Shown: piece after piece, positions 23,974-32,828 of the stretch
Numbering within the stretch: position 1 is the first letter of the stretch
How the letters are laid out: every line of letters starts with the position of its first letter
The notes under the pieces: generated by a model
Told to the model about the DNA's origin: nothing
Database searches by the model: none
Seen by the model: the letters and a program-made list of their open reading frames with translations, nothing else
Position numbers and translations under genes: made by a program
Assembly (NCBI RefSeq): GCF_036884275.1
Contig: NZ_CP145607.1
Coordinates: 310,001-374,000 of the forward strand
Length of the DNA: 64,000 nucleotides
Direction: 5' to 3'
From: Sphingomonas kaistensis
GTDB lineage: Bacteria; Pseudomonadota; Alphaproteobacteria; Sphingomonadales; Sphingomonadaceae

Positions 23974-25461
23974 ATGATCGATAGCAAGAATGATAGCATT
24001 TCTGTTGTGCAAGCTTGGGAGGCTCTTGTGTCGCACGGAAGCACGATCAACCGTTGGAACGATTTGATTCTTTCGCTGCTGGAAGTTGCTACCAACGAGC
24101 CAAGCCTGCGAATGGGACCGCCTATGGTCGCTCGAGCTTTGGCTATGATCTACAGCGCAGCCTATCAGGCGTGGTCACCTTTCAGCGACAATGCGAAACC
24201 GTATCTGCCAGGAGGGCCTTCACGTCGTCCCCAGCCGCAAAGGACAGAGCAAAACAAGGCGGTAGCGGTTAGCTACGCGATATACAGAACCTCATTGGAT
24301 TTGTTCAACCATCCAGTGCTGATTTCAATGTTACGCGAGCAGATGATTGCAATTGGATTAGATCCAAACGACGCCTCGACTAGCGGCAATGTGCCATCTG
24401 CGGTCGGAAACAATGCCGCAGCAGCGGTGTTAGCGTCTCGGCAGAACGACAATTCTAATCAAGATGGTACGATGGCCGGCAGTTCCAATCCGGGACAGCC
24501 TTATGGTGATTACACTGATTACAAGGCTTTCAACAATGCTGGCCTCGCGTTCGGCGCTACGTTGCGGCGCCACGTAAAAGACGTTCGCCGATGGCAGCCG
24601 CTAAGCTACATCGATCCGCTAGGAGGGGAGGTTAAGACTCCTGGGTACATCGCGCCGCATTGGGGCAATGTAACACCATTCTCGTTGACGACTGGCTCGC
24701 AATTCCGTCCTGCACCTCCAGCTGGATGGACGCCTGACGCTCCGAGTTTGGCGCTCAATCAAGCGTTTCTGGACCAAGCTCGCTATGTAGTTGAGGTCCA
24801 GAACGAACTTACTCTCGAACAAAAGATCATAGCTGAGTTCTGGGCGGACGGGCCGCGCTCATGGCTTCCGCCAGGACACTGGTGCGAAATCGCGGGGCTC
24901 GTCTCCAAGCATTACCGGTACAGCATCGATGATGACGCCAAGCTTTTCTTCGCGCTGACCAATGCCATATTAGACGCGAGCATCGCCACGTGGGAAGCCA
25001 AGCGCTTCTACGACTACGCGCGTCCAATCACCGCCATTCGCTGGCTTTATGCCGGGTTCAAAATCAATGCTTGGGCTGGGCCAGGACTGGGTACCAACCT
25101 TATCGACGGCGAGCGCTGGCGGCCATACCAGAAGGACACGTTCCCGACACCGCCTTTCCCTGAGTATACATCGGGTCACAGCGCCTTCAGCATGGCTGCC
25201 GCTGTGGTCTTGGCCGCTTACACCAAGAGTGATCGCTTCACACTGCAACACATTCAAGAAGTGCCACTTGCCGCTGAGCCAGAAATAGCTGGGCTACCTG
25301 TCACGCTTACCTGGAACAGCTTTTCGGAAGCTGCTTTTAGCGCAGGTGAGTCTAGGCTTTTTGGCGGAATTCACTTTTTCGAGGGCAACGTGCAAGGTCT
25401 TGAGCTAGGTAGAAAGGTGGGATTGGCCGCTTGGGCAAAGGCCCAAACGTACTTCGCTTAA
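23974..25461 (+). CDS. Vanadium-dependent haloperoxidase / PAP2-superfamily protein
   Basis: About 495 aa. The C-terminal half carries the vanadate/phosphate pocket: KRFYDYARPITAIRW (Lys...Arg-Pro), PFPEYTSGHSAFSMAA (Ser-Gly-His) and SRLFGGIHFFEGNVQG (Ser-Arg...Gly-x-His). Such proteins oxidise halides with peroxide or act as acid phosphatases; which applies cannot be told. No clear signal peptide is seen. Two TTG codons precede the ATG chosen here. It is AT-richer and less biased in codon use than flanking chromosomal genes, in keeping with transfer. It stands alone. Confidence 0.85.
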   Translation: MIDSKNDSISVVQAWEALVSHGSTINRWNDLILSLLEVATNEPSLRMGPPMVARALAMIYSAAYQAWSPFSDNAKPYLPGGPSRRPQPQRTEQNKAVAVSYAIYRTSLDLFNHPVLISMLREQMIAIGLDPNDASTSGNVPSAVGNNAAAAVLASRQNDNSNQDGTMAGSSNPGQPYGDYTDYKAFNNAGLAFGATLRRHVKDVRRWQPLSYIDPLGGEVKTPGYIAPHWGNVTPFSLTTGSQFRPAPPAGWTPDAPSLALNQAFLDQARYVVEVQNELTLEQKIIAEFWADGPRSWLPPGHWCEIAGLVSKHYRYSIDDDAKLFFALTNAILDASIATWEAKRFYDYARPITAIRWLYAGFKINAWAGPGLGTNLIDGERWRPYQKDTFPTPPFPEYTSGHSAFSMAAAVVLAAYTKSDRFTLQHIQEVPLAAEPEIAGLPVTLTWNSFSEAAFSAGESRLFGGIHFFEGNVQGLELGRKVGLAAWAKAQTYFA

Positions 25462-25851
25462 GGTGCCCGGCCTCAGCTGAAATGTTGTCTCCACGGCGGC
25501 AACGCTTAGATTACATCTGGAAGCGGCCTGTCCGCTGAAGGCAATGAGCAGCCGTAGGGCCGGGAAGGCTAAGTAGCGCCCCTAGCGGACGCTCGACGGG
25601 ATTGGGTGTCAGCCCGGAATCGGACGGCCGTTCATAACAAGAAATCAATGCTTAAAACGTTCGCCGCTCCAAGGCGTTGATCCTAGAGTAACTGCCGTCC
25701 ACCTCCGCAGTTGCGGCCGGCCACCACCTAGAGGCAGGCGGCACGTCGCCCAGACTATTGAAACCCCGCCCCACGAGCCAATCGGCATACCGCACGATCA
25801 TTTTGGCGCTCCGAGTCTGATCAGCGGGCGGAACCTTGATGACTTGCCAGA
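25462..25851. other. Gene-free stretch
   Basis: No gene supported. A minus-strand frame covering 25652-25969 has a plausible-looking middle (KMIVRYADWLVGRGF) but no ribosome site and crosses the operator and start of the CPBP gene; it may be a decayed fragment. Confidence 0.4.
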
Positions 25852-25891
25852 TTGGAAAGTGACGGCTAATCACTTTCCAAGCCGGAAAGTA
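25852..25891. promoter_or_regulatory. Palindromic operator of the CPBP-protease operon
   Basis: Arms TTGGAAAGTGA (25852-25862) and TCACTTTCCAA (25870-25880) are a perfect 11-bp inverted repeat with a 7-base spacer. A third half-site GGAAAGTA follows at 25884-25891, just before the ribosome site AAAGG. The third gene of the operon is a winged-helix regulator, so autoregulation at this site is likely. Confidence 0.6.
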
Positions 25892-25904
25892 AAGGTTTCG
25901 AATT

Positions 25905-26678
25905 ATGCAAAATGTCGCGATCGTGACGCTCGTCGTCATCCTTGGACTGATTGGCTGGCTGTCGCTCAAGGACGCCAGAGATTATCAAGAGTTCAAGAAT
26001 GCGCAGGACGAAGATTCCCGGCTCGCCTTCTATCGGCGCTGGACGATCTACCCGATGCTTCTCTTCGGCTTCGGCGGGGCTGCGCTACTGGCCTGGCTTG
26101 GTCGAACCGATGCGCTGACCGGCCTTCCGAGCGAATTTGCGGCGGCTGCAGCCCGCTTTTCGAGCGCGCAAGAGCCGGCTGCGGCCGCAACTAGCGAAAC
26201 GATGCTCGGCATGGCGCTCGGGATGACCCTTGGTCTCGTCGTGACCTTTTACATCTGGCGCGCGCGCCTGCGAGCGGCACGACGGCCGATCGGTGATATA
26301 GAGGCGCTTCTTCCGCGCACCCGCCGGGAAGTCCTCGCGGCCATCCCGCTGTCGATCAACGCGGGGATTAGTGAAGAGATCTTCTTTCGCGCGGCGCTCC
26401 CTATGCTGGCGTTCGTGGCAACCGGGTCCGTGCCCCTGTCGTTCGCCATTTCGATTGTCTCGTTCGGAATCGCTCACTGGTACCAGGGCTTCAAAGGCGT
26501 TCTCGCGACCACTGCCATGGGCGCGCTGTTTGCCTATCTGTACCTGTCGAGCGGATCTCTGTTGAAGCCGATCCTGATCCACATCCTGATCGATCTGGTG
26601 GCGCTTGCAATCCGCCCTGCCTGGTCGATCCGCATGAACCGAAAGCTAGTCTCCTCTCAAAAGGAAGTCGCGCTGTGA
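25905..26678 (+). CDS. CPBP-family intramembrane metalloprotease
   Basis: A 257-aa polytopic protein. The CPBP/Abi/Rce1 motif 1 is INAGISEEIFFRAALP, with the Glu-Glu and Arg, and motif 2 is IVSFGIAHWYQGFKG with the His. A final HILIDLVAL block fits motif 4. Bacterial members process membrane peptides, bacteriocin-related peptides or signalling proteins. It begins a three-gene overlapping operon; AAAGG lies 8 bases before the ATG. Confidence 0.85.
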   Translation: MQNVAIVTLVVILGLIGWLSLKDARDYQEFKNAQDEDSRLAFYRRWTIYPMLLFGFGGAALLAWLGRTDALTGLPSEFAAAAARFSSAQEPAAAATSETMLGMALGMTLGLVVTFYIWRARLRAARRPIGDIEALLPRTRREVLAAIPLSINAGISEEIFFRAALPMLAFVATGSVPLSFAISIVSFGIAHWYQGFKGVLATTAMGALFAYLYLSSGSLLKPILIHILIDLVALAIRPAWSIRMNRKLVSSQKEVAL

Positions 26679-27139
26679 GCGTGTCCGACAAGAATGCCAA
26701 CGAGGCGGCAGCGGCGCTCCGAGCGCTCGACGCCGCCAACCTCCGGCTTGCCGAACGCATGCGCTGGCCCCTTTGGCGGCATGCTTCGGCCGGTCTTCTC
26801 CTCGCCCTCATGCTGGCGGCGATTGCGCTTCAACCATCGCCCCTCGGCTTTGCCCTGTTCGGCGTGGCGATGCTCCTGACCCTCGCCATCGCTCGCGACG
26901 ACAAGAAGCGCCATGGCATGTTCGTCAGCGGCTATCAGCGCGGCCGCACGGCGTGGGTCATGGCGGCAGTCCTGCTCCTCTTCATCGGCTGCGTAGTTCT
27001 AGTGCTTTCGCTGCCAGCCCGCTCGCTGGACGAAATCCGGCTGTGGCTGACAATGCTCGCGCTGTTCGTTGCCACGACGGGGCTCAGCCTAGTGTGGGAG
27101 CGGGTCTATCGCGCCGAAATTCAGCGGAAGTTGTCATGA
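26675..27139 (+). CDS. Membrane protein of the CPBP-protease operon
   Basis: A 154-aa protein from a GTG that overlaps the protease stop (GTGA). About four hydrophobic helices (HASAGLLLALMLAAIALQPS, FALFGVAMLLTLAIA, AWVMAAVLLLFIGCVVLVLS, TMLALFVATTGLSLVW). Its last codons overlap the regulator gene (ATGA). Possibly the substrate or partner of the protease; unproven. Confidence 0.75.
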   Translation: MSVSDKNANEAAAALRALDAANLRLAERMRWPLWRHASAGLLLALMLAAIALQPSPLGFALFGVAMLLTLAIARDDKKRHGMFVSGYQRGRTAWVMAAVLLLFIGCVVLVLSLPARSLDEIRLWLTMLALFVATTGLSLVWERVYRAEIQRKLS

Positions 27140-27441
27140 AGGCAGCGCTCGACGATATGCTCCACGCGCCCGTGCGGCTGCAGATCGGCGCATTCCTGTT
27201 GCGCGCCGACGAGGCGGAATTCGCAGTCCTGCGCGAGCTCGCCGAAGTCAGCGATTCTGTTTTGTCAAAGCACCTGTCAGCACTTTCCGAGGCTGGCTAT
27301 GTGTCCTTGCGAAAGGCCGCCCGAGAAGGGCGGCAACGAACTTGGGTCGCATTCACAGCGAACGGCCGGAATGCCTTTCGGGGGCATCTAAAGGCACTGC
27401 AAGCGATGATGACGGCGGCCGAGGCACAATCAAACGATTAA
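27136..27441 (+). CDS. Winged-helix transcriptional regulator (MarR/ArsR-like)
   Basis: A 101-aa single-domain regulator: MLHAPVRLQIGAFLLRADEA, the recognition helix in VSDSVLSKHLSALSEAGYV, and a wing with REGRQRTWVAFTANG. It matches the short HTH_34-like regulators usually coded with small membrane proteins. Probably binds the GGAAAGT palindrome in front of its operon. Confidence 0.82.
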   Translation: MKAALDDMLHAPVRLQIGAFLLRADEAEFAVLRELAEVSDSVLSKHLSALSEAGYVSLRKAAREGRQRTWVAFTANGRNAFRGHLKALQAMMTAAEAQSND

Positions 27442-27668
27442 CCAGTCTTCTCTCTGGGCCGCTTGTTTAGGCGTCAAGCGTGTCTCCTCGTCTCACATCC
27501 CCGATTGGCCCGTCAGCACACTTCGGTCGCTCTCGCTCTGGCGTGCCCTCTTGGTCACTTCCGCTCTGGGGCACCTGACTGGGCGTTCGTGTGAGGGACC
27601 GGAATTACAACTTTGCGGCCCTTGCGGCCTCAGAGCGGCCGCGACCACCCCTGCAAGCGGCTGTTCCT

Positions 27669-28409
27669 TCAGCCGCCCTTTCGCTCGCGTTGGAAAAGTT
27701 TTGCCGTCAGTGAGCATAGGACCGCCCAGAGGGCACCAATGCCCCATCCGGCGAGAACATCGCTCGGCCAATGCACTCCCAGAAAAACGCGGGTCATTCC
27801 AACCATCAGCGTCAAGATGATGGCTGCTCCCACGAGGTAGAGGCGGACCGCAACCCGTTCTTGGGTTCTCGCAATCAATGTCGCGAGGGTGAGATACACC
27901 ATGGCCGAATTCATGGCGTGTCCGCTCGGGAAGCTGGTCGATGCCGCCTCAATGAGATGCGGAACGATTTCCGGACGAGGGCGGACGAAGAACGATTTGA
28001 GCGCCGCGCTGGCGCTCGCACCACTGGCAACCGCTGCCGCAACAAATGCGGCGGTCCTGCCGCTTCGGCTAACCACGAGAAAGCCCACGACCAGCACGGT
28101 TATCAAGGTCAAAACGGTGACCCCGCCGATCGCAGTGATGTCGAGAACGATCCGAGGAAGCCAGTGCGGACCGATCGGCGTTGCGGGGTCATGGGCGAGC
28201 CGCAAGCTGAGCAAAACAGTCTTGTCGAAAGCGAAGATGTCGCCTTCCAACACTTCTGACCCCAGCCAGAAGAGGGCCATTAGAGTGACCGCGACCGTCA
28301 GGAAGCTGAGAAGGACCTTGCTGTCGAGCCGATGAGGACCGCTGACAAGATCTGTCAGTGGCGACCGAGCGCATTTTCGCAAGAGGTCGCTGTTCGTCGG
28401 CTTCATCAT
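27669..28409 (-). CDS. PAP2-family membrane phosphatase
   Basis: A 246-aa integral membrane protein with about six helices and the full phosphatase signature: KSFFVRPRPEI, FPSGHAMNSAM, and TRVFLGVHWPSDVLAGW. Likely dephosphorylates undecaprenyl pyrophosphate or a phospholipid such as phosphatidylglycerophosphate or phosphatidate. It lies 49 bases downstream of the COG4705 gene on the same strand; probable operon. The start may be the second Met; either gives the same topology. Confidence 0.9.
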   Translation of the reverse strand: MMKPTNSDLLRKCARSPLTDLVSGPHRLDSKVLLSFLTVAVTLMALFWLGSEVLEGDIFAFDKTVLLSLRLAHDPATPIGPHWLPRIVLDITAIGGVTVLTLITVLVVGFLVVSRSGRTAAFVAAAVASGASASAALKSFFVRPRPEIVPHLIEAASTSFPSGHAMNSAMVYLTLATLIARTQERVAVRLYLVGAAIILTLMVGMTRVFLGVHWPSDVLAGWGIGALWAVLCSLTAKLFQRERKGG

Positions 28410-28458
28410 CTGCCCACCTCACGACGACTGTTGCTGGCCTGCAATTCCTCAAGCGTCC

Positions 28459-29280
28459 TCACTGGGCAGCGACTTTCTCTTGCGGGTGCTTGCCAGCTCG
28501 CTGAGGGACTACGAGTATCAGGAGGAGTATTGCGCCAGCTAGGACGGCAGTGGCGAGTGGCCGGCTAAATTCCAGGCCGCCCTTTGCGACCGGTTTGTCG
28601 AGGAAATCACCGACGGTCGCGCCAAGTGGTCGCGTGAGAATGAACGCTGCCCAGAATAATAGGACCCGCGAGATCCCGGTTGTGAAGTAGAGCGCCGCCA
28701 GGACAGCGAGCGCGCCGCCGAACACCAGGGCAGCGCCCGAATAGCCGAGGCTTCCGTCGGCCACCCAATCGCCAAGCGCGGTGCCAAGCGTTTGCGAGAA
28801 AGTGATCGTGATCCAGTAGAAGGTCTCTGCTTCCGCCGTGGCGATGCGGTTGACGTCGACGCTGCCGAGCGCACGATGCCAGGTGAAGAGGGAGGCGAGG
28901 ACGAGACCGAAGAGCAACAGTGAGCCGCCGGGGTAGCCGAGGCCGATCGAGCGGGTGGCGAAATCCGCCAGTGTCGTGCCGGCAGTGGTCGAGGCGATGA
29001 TGGTCGCCCAGTAAAGCCACGGATTGAAGCGTCTCGCGCGGACCTGCAACGAGACCAGCGCGATTAGTAGAAAGCCGAAGATGGCGGTGCCGACGAGATA
29101 GCCGTTGAAGCCGCTACTGCCGGCGTTGGGCGTGGTCTCGCCGAGCCAAGTCATGCTGACAGCATCGCCGCCGGTCTCGCCAAGGGTGGTGGCGAGGACC
29201 TTGATGACCCAGAAGCCAAGGGTGACGGCAGGGACTTTGCCCACATGCCCTGCGGCACCATCAGCGACATCATCACGCAT
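28459..29280 (-). CDS. COG4705-type repeat membrane protein
   Basis: A 273-aa protein with about eight helices and four recurrences of a T/S-x3-G-x2-x-(G)D pattern: KVLATTLGETGGDA, ASTTAGTTLADFATR, FSQTLGTALGDWVAD and LTRPLGATVGDFLD. These internal repeats suggest a duplicated bundle with polar residues in the membrane, as in a transporter or channel. The family is uncharacterised. Divergent from the membrane-tethered LuxR-type gene, which may control it. Confidence 0.75.
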   Translation of the reverse strand: MRDDVADGAAGHVGKVPAVTLGFWVIKVLATTLGETGGDAVSMTWLGETTPNAGSSGFNGYLVGTAIFGFLLIALVSLQVRARRFNPWLYWATIIASTTAGTTLADFATRSIGLGYPGGSLLLFGLVLASLFTWHRALGSVDVNRIATAEAETFYWITITFSQTLGTALGDWVADGSLGYSGAALVFGGALAVLAALYFTTGISRVLLFWAAFILTRPLGATVGDFLDKPVAKGGLEFSRPLATAVLAGAILLLILVVPQRAGKHPQEKVAAQ

Positions 29281-29374
29281 GTCTTACTCCTCGCAACCCC
29301 CGATCGACGACAAAGTGACGACAGTCGAAAAAGGCCATAAGCAGCCGCGTAAGCGAACAACATTTTGAGGTGAG

Positions 29375-29902
29375 ATGAGGGAGACGCCAAAAATTTCGGA
29401 GCGACGGAGAACGCTGGGCGATATTTTCCCGGCAGTATTGGCAATCGCCTTTCAGGCCCTGGCCTGCGCCTATTTCGTTGGTGACGCGCTGCTAGACCAG
29501 AGTGATGCAGCCATGTCCGGCCCCGCTTCCATCTTCGAGATCATGATCGCCATGGCCTTGATGGCAGGGATCATCTTGGGGTCGGCTTACATCGTGCGCC
29601 TCATCCGTGAGGCCCGGATCCGCGAAGCCAGCCTCGAGATCGCGCGTGGTGCGCTGTCGCGCGTCCTCTCGCAGCGGTTCGTGGATTGGGGCCTCTCCGC
29701 TGCGGAGGCCGAAGTCGCCCTTTTCGCGCTAAAAGGTTGCACGGTCGCCGAGATCGCCACGATGCGGGCCGCAGCGCAGGGGACCGTGCGCGCCCAACTC
29801 AGCCAAGTTTATTCCAAGGCCGGTGTTTCGAGCCAGCCCATGCTGATGTCGTTATTTCTCGAAGACCTGATGACCGGCACGGACCTCCCGCTGCAAGCCT
29901 AA
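29375..29902 (+). CDS. LuxR-type HTH protein with N-terminal membrane helices
   Basis: A 175-aa protein. Two hydrophobic helices near the N-terminus (DIFPAVLAIAFQALACAYFV and IMIAMALMAGIILGSAYIV) are followed by a short coiled linker and a C-terminal LuxR-type DNA-binding domain (LSAAEAEVALFALKGCTVAE, then IATMRAAAQGTVRAQLSQVY). The reversed order compared with the chromosomal LuxR-type protein (18918-19556) is notable. No sensor domain is visible. Probably a membrane-bound regulator of the divergent COG4705/PAP2 pair. Confidence 0.82.
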   Translation: MRETPKISERRRTLGDIFPAVLAIAFQALACAYFVGDALLDQSDAAMSGPASIFEIMIAMALMAGIILGSAYIVRLIREARIREASLEIARGALSRVLSQRFVDWGLSAAEAEVALFALKGCTVAEIATMRAAAQGTVRAQLSQVYSKAGVSSQPMLMSLFLEDLMTGTDLPLQA

Positions 29903-29999
29903 GCTTCAAAAGCCGATACATCCCTATAGCTCGAAGACCGGAAAGCTGCCGGAATGATATCGGTCTTGCCCGAATGTTCCTGTTAAGTTCTTTGAGGTC

Positions 30000-30316
30000 A
30001 TGCGGCGAATCAATGAGGCATACCTGCGCAAACTAGCCTCGGAAGCGATCGAAGAGGCGGCAGCGGCTTCTCATGTCGTCCAGTCCGCCGCTCTCGAGGG
30101 CTGGCCCTTGCTCTCGCATGGCTTAGGCGCCGGGACGGAGACGATGTATTGCCTCTCTGGCCCTTCAAGAGCTTCTGGGATGGCTTGGTGAGCGAGCGCC
30201 CGCATGATCGCTGGGCAGCGGTCAACGCTGCCGCGAACGCTATCTACCTGGCTCTTGGAGCCCGACGAGATCCAGCGCTCATCTCCTTGTTCGAATGCAA
30301 ACAAAGGCAGCCATGA
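30000..30316 (+). pseudogene. Frameshifted paralogue of the 21105-21425 gene
   Basis: Starts MRRINEAYLRKLASEAIEEA in line with the intact copy. Around 30080 one base is missing compared with that copy, so the annotated frame ends early at 30191; the correct downstream frame reads RGLALALAWLRRRDGDDVLP, LWPFKSFWDGL and DRWAAVNAAANAIYLALG, to a stop at 30314-30316. Similarity continues through the whole length. It is followed by a palindromic repeat. Confidence 0.7.
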
Positions 30317-30348
30317 TGCCTGCTCTGGGTCGAAAGCGGACATCAGGC
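30316..30348. repeat. Palindromic intergenic repeat, copy 5
   Basis: ATGCCTGCTCTGGGTCGAAA then GCGGACATCAGGC, nearly identical in its core to copy 4 (CTCTGGGTCGAAAGCGGACAT). Confidence 0.6.
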
Positions 30349-30719
30349 CGGCGGGCGTATGACGCGCCAATTAAGCTTCGCCGCGAATGCCGGACGGTCT
30401 CCTCCGGCCACTTTCAGCCGGTTAGCTTCCCGGTTTAGAGTCGTCTGATTGATTGCCTTCAAAGCGGGCCCGGATCTCGTCCTCGCCCATTCGTTTGAAG
30501 TTGCCAGGCAACCTTACCCGGCCGCGAAGGAAGCCAAGCCGCTGTTTCGGCTTCGGCGTCTTGTCACTTTCAGCGGCCTCATTCCTCATAGAGATTATTT
30601 ACTCGCCGCGGATTGCGATCGCCAAGGGTGCACGGCGGCAAACAGCGATTTCCCGCTACAAGCTGCCGGTCCGCATTCGGCCAAATGCAGACCTCCGTGC
30701 CGGTTCAACCCAGTGCCCG
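30349..30719. other. Gene-free stretch
   Basis: No gene supported. The first 90 bases resemble the tail of repeat copy 4 (CCGGACGGTCTC). Two overlapping short frames here lack ribosome sites and look like noise. Confidence 0.5.
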
Positions 30720-32828
30720 TCAATGATGGTTAGCGGAAGGGCCAGACGTTCCATCCTGCTGCTGATGCCGCTCCGAACGGCGAACGGCGGAGGTTAGCGC
30801 TGCGGCGAGGACTTCTAGTTCAAAGGGTTTGCTCAAAATGGCTACGTCGGTCGGACGCTCCCCAATCTCCTCGGGATCGGCGTAGCCGGTGATCAGAAGG
30901 GCGGGCAGGTTCGGCAGCACTTGCCGGGCTTTGGCTAGGAGGTCCGTTCCGCTGAGTTGAGGCATGGCGTAGTCGCTCAGCAGGATGTCGATGTCGCGCC
31001 TGCCTTCGAGGATGGTGAGCGCTTCCGCGCCTGACGAGGCTTCAATGATGTCGTGGCCAAGCTCGCGCAAAAGCGCTGCCGTGGTCTCGCGCACCTCAGG
31101 GTGATCGTCGACAAGCAGGACTGAAAGCGAAGGCTGATCCTCGGCCAGCCTCATGGGCATGGAAGCAGTCGAAGGCTTGTCGTCTATCGAGGTCTGTGGC
31201 AGCCACAGGGTAGCTGTTGTCCCTGTCTTGCCTTCGCTGCCAATCGCGAAGGTGCCGCCGGATTGCCGCGCGAAACCGTAGACCATGCTGAGGCCGAGGC
31301 CCGTGCCCTTGCCGACCGGCTTGGTCGTAAAGAAGGGCTCAAGCACCTTGTCCGCGATTTCGGCCGGGATGCCGCTGCCCTGATCCACTACTTCCAGCTT
31401 GACGTAAGTGCCGGCTTCGAGGTTCAGCTTGTTCCCGGGGGCGATCTCCTGCGTGTCGGCGGAGATGGTGATGGTGCCGCCGTCAGGCATGGCATCGCGG
31501 GCGTTGATGACGAGGTTCATCAGCGCCAGTTCAAGCTGCGATCGGTCGGCGAAGGCGCACCAGCCGTCTTGCGGCAGGCGCCAGTCCAGCTCGACGAGCC
31601 CGCCGAGCGTGTGACTCAGAAGATCGTTCACTCCCTTGTGCAGGGAAAGGATGTCGACCGGCGTCGGCTGCAGCTGTTGCTGCCGGGCGAAGGCGAGCAG
31701 TCGCCGGACGAGCTCGGAGCCCTGGTCCGCTGCGCGTTTGGTCATGCTGAGGATCTTCAGATGCTCTTCACCAAGTCCTGCGCGACGTTCGATCAAGCCG
31801 ATGCCGCCGAGTACCGCCGCCAGCAAATTGTTGAAATCGTGCGCGATACCGCCGGTGAGCTTGCCGATCGCGTCCATCTTCTGGGCGTGCACCAGCTGGC
31901 TTTCCAGGGCCCGACGCTCGGTGACGTCGGTCAGCGTTCCGGCAAATTCCAGCGGCGCACCCTTAGCATCGGTCAGTAGTACGGCCTGGTCGTGGAAATG
32001 CTTGTAGCTGCCGTCGGCGCAGCGCCAGCGATACTCCACCGATAGCTTGCCCGTTCGTCCGCGTTCCTCGACGGCGCGCAGCACGCGGTCGCGGTCGTCC
32101 TCGTGCAGCCGCTCGGCCCACATGCTCGGCTTCTGCAGCACTTCGGCGAACGGATAGCCGGTGATCGCTTCGAAACTGCCGCTGACGAAGGTCGGGCAGC
32201 GGATCTCGCAGTCGAGGGGTTCGAGGTAGAGGACGATCGGCAGCGACTCGATGATCGCGGCCTGCCGCTGCTCCGCGCGCCTGAGGTCCTGCTCCGCCCG
32301 CAACAGCTCCGCATTGGCGCGGAGATTGGCGTCGAGCAGCTCCTGCTCCTGCTGGGCCTTGCGCTCGATCTCGCGGGTCTTGGCGAAAAGGTCGACGAAC
32401 ACAGCGACCTTGGAGCGCAGCACAATGGGATCGACCGGTTTGAACACATAATCGACAGCGCCCATCGAATAGCCGCGGATAAGGTGCTCCGTTTCCTTGT
32501 TCACCGCCGACAGAAATACGATCGGAATTCGTTTTGTCTGATCGCGGCTGCGGATGATCTGGGCGGTCTCGTAGCCGTCCATGCCGGGCATATAGACGTC
32601 GAGCAGGATGACAGCGAAATCCCCCTTGAGAAGGTGCCGCAGCGCCTCCTCGCCGGACCGCGCGACGACGATCTCTCCAACGTCCTCCAGCACCGTTTCG
32701 ATGGCGAGCAGGTTGCGCTCGTCATCGTCGACAACGAGCACCCGAGGCCGCTCCCCACCGTCATCCGCTTGCGGCGGGGTGCGGGAGTCGGCGATCCTAT
32801 TCATCGTACCTGGAAGGGGCAAATTCAC
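30720..32828 (-). CDS. Hybrid sensor histidine kinase (REC-PAS-HisKA-HATPase-REC)
   Basis: A 702-aa cytoplasmic kinase. N-terminal receiver (about 28-145; [10 protein letters not shown], Asp in [15 protein letters not shown]), coiled coil, PAS (about 190-310), HisKA with [17 protein letters not shown], HATPase ([31 protein letters not shown]) and a C-terminal receiver (about 570-690; [11 protein letters not shown], Asp in [10 protein letters not shown]). The start GTG overlaps the stop of the HAMP kinase gene; an ATG 24 bases in is an alternative. Likely works with that kinase in one phosphorelay. Confidence 0.92.
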   Translation of the reverse strand: MNLPLPGTMNRIADSRTPPQADDGGERPRVLVVDDDERNLLAIETVLEDVGEIVVARSGEEALRHLLKGDFAVILLDVYMPGMDGYETAQIIRSRDQTKRIPIVFLSAVNKETEHLIRGYSMGAVDYVFKPVDPIVLRSKVAVFVDLFAKTREIERKAQQEQELLDANLRANAELLRAEQDLRRAEQRQAAIIESLPIVLYLEPLDCEIRCPTFVSGSFEAITGYPFAEVLQKPSMWAERLHEDDRDRVLRAVEERGRTGKLSVEYRWRCADGSYKHFHDQAVLLTDAKGAPLEFAGTLTDVTERRALESQLVHAQKMDAIGKLTGGIAHDFNNLLAAVLGGIGLIERRAGLGEEHLKILSMTKRAADQGSELVRRLLAFARQQQLQPTPVDILSLHKGVNDLLSHTLGGLVELDWRLPQDGWCAFADRSQLELALMNLVINARDAMPDGGTITISADTQEIAPGNKLNLEAGTYVKLEVVDQGSGIPAEIADKVLEPFFTTKPVGKGTGLGLSMVYGFARQSGGTFAIGSEGKTGTTATLWLPQTSIDDKPSTASMPMRLAEDQPSLSVLLVDDHPEVRETTAALLRELGHDIIEASSGAEALTILEGRRDIDILLSDYAMPQLSGTDLLAKARQVLPNLPALLITGYADPEEIGERPTDVAILSKPFELEVLAAALTSAVRRSERHQQQDGTSGPSANHH

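Noticed and set aside
25652..25969. Minus-strand 105-codon frame before the CPBP gene
   Set aside because: Crosses the palindromic operator and the start of the CPBP gene, and has no ribosome site; at most a decayed fragment.
30449..30797. Two overlapping plus-strand frames before the hybrid kinase stop
   Set aside because: They have no ribosome site, overlap each other and the kinase 3' end, and resemble no protein.
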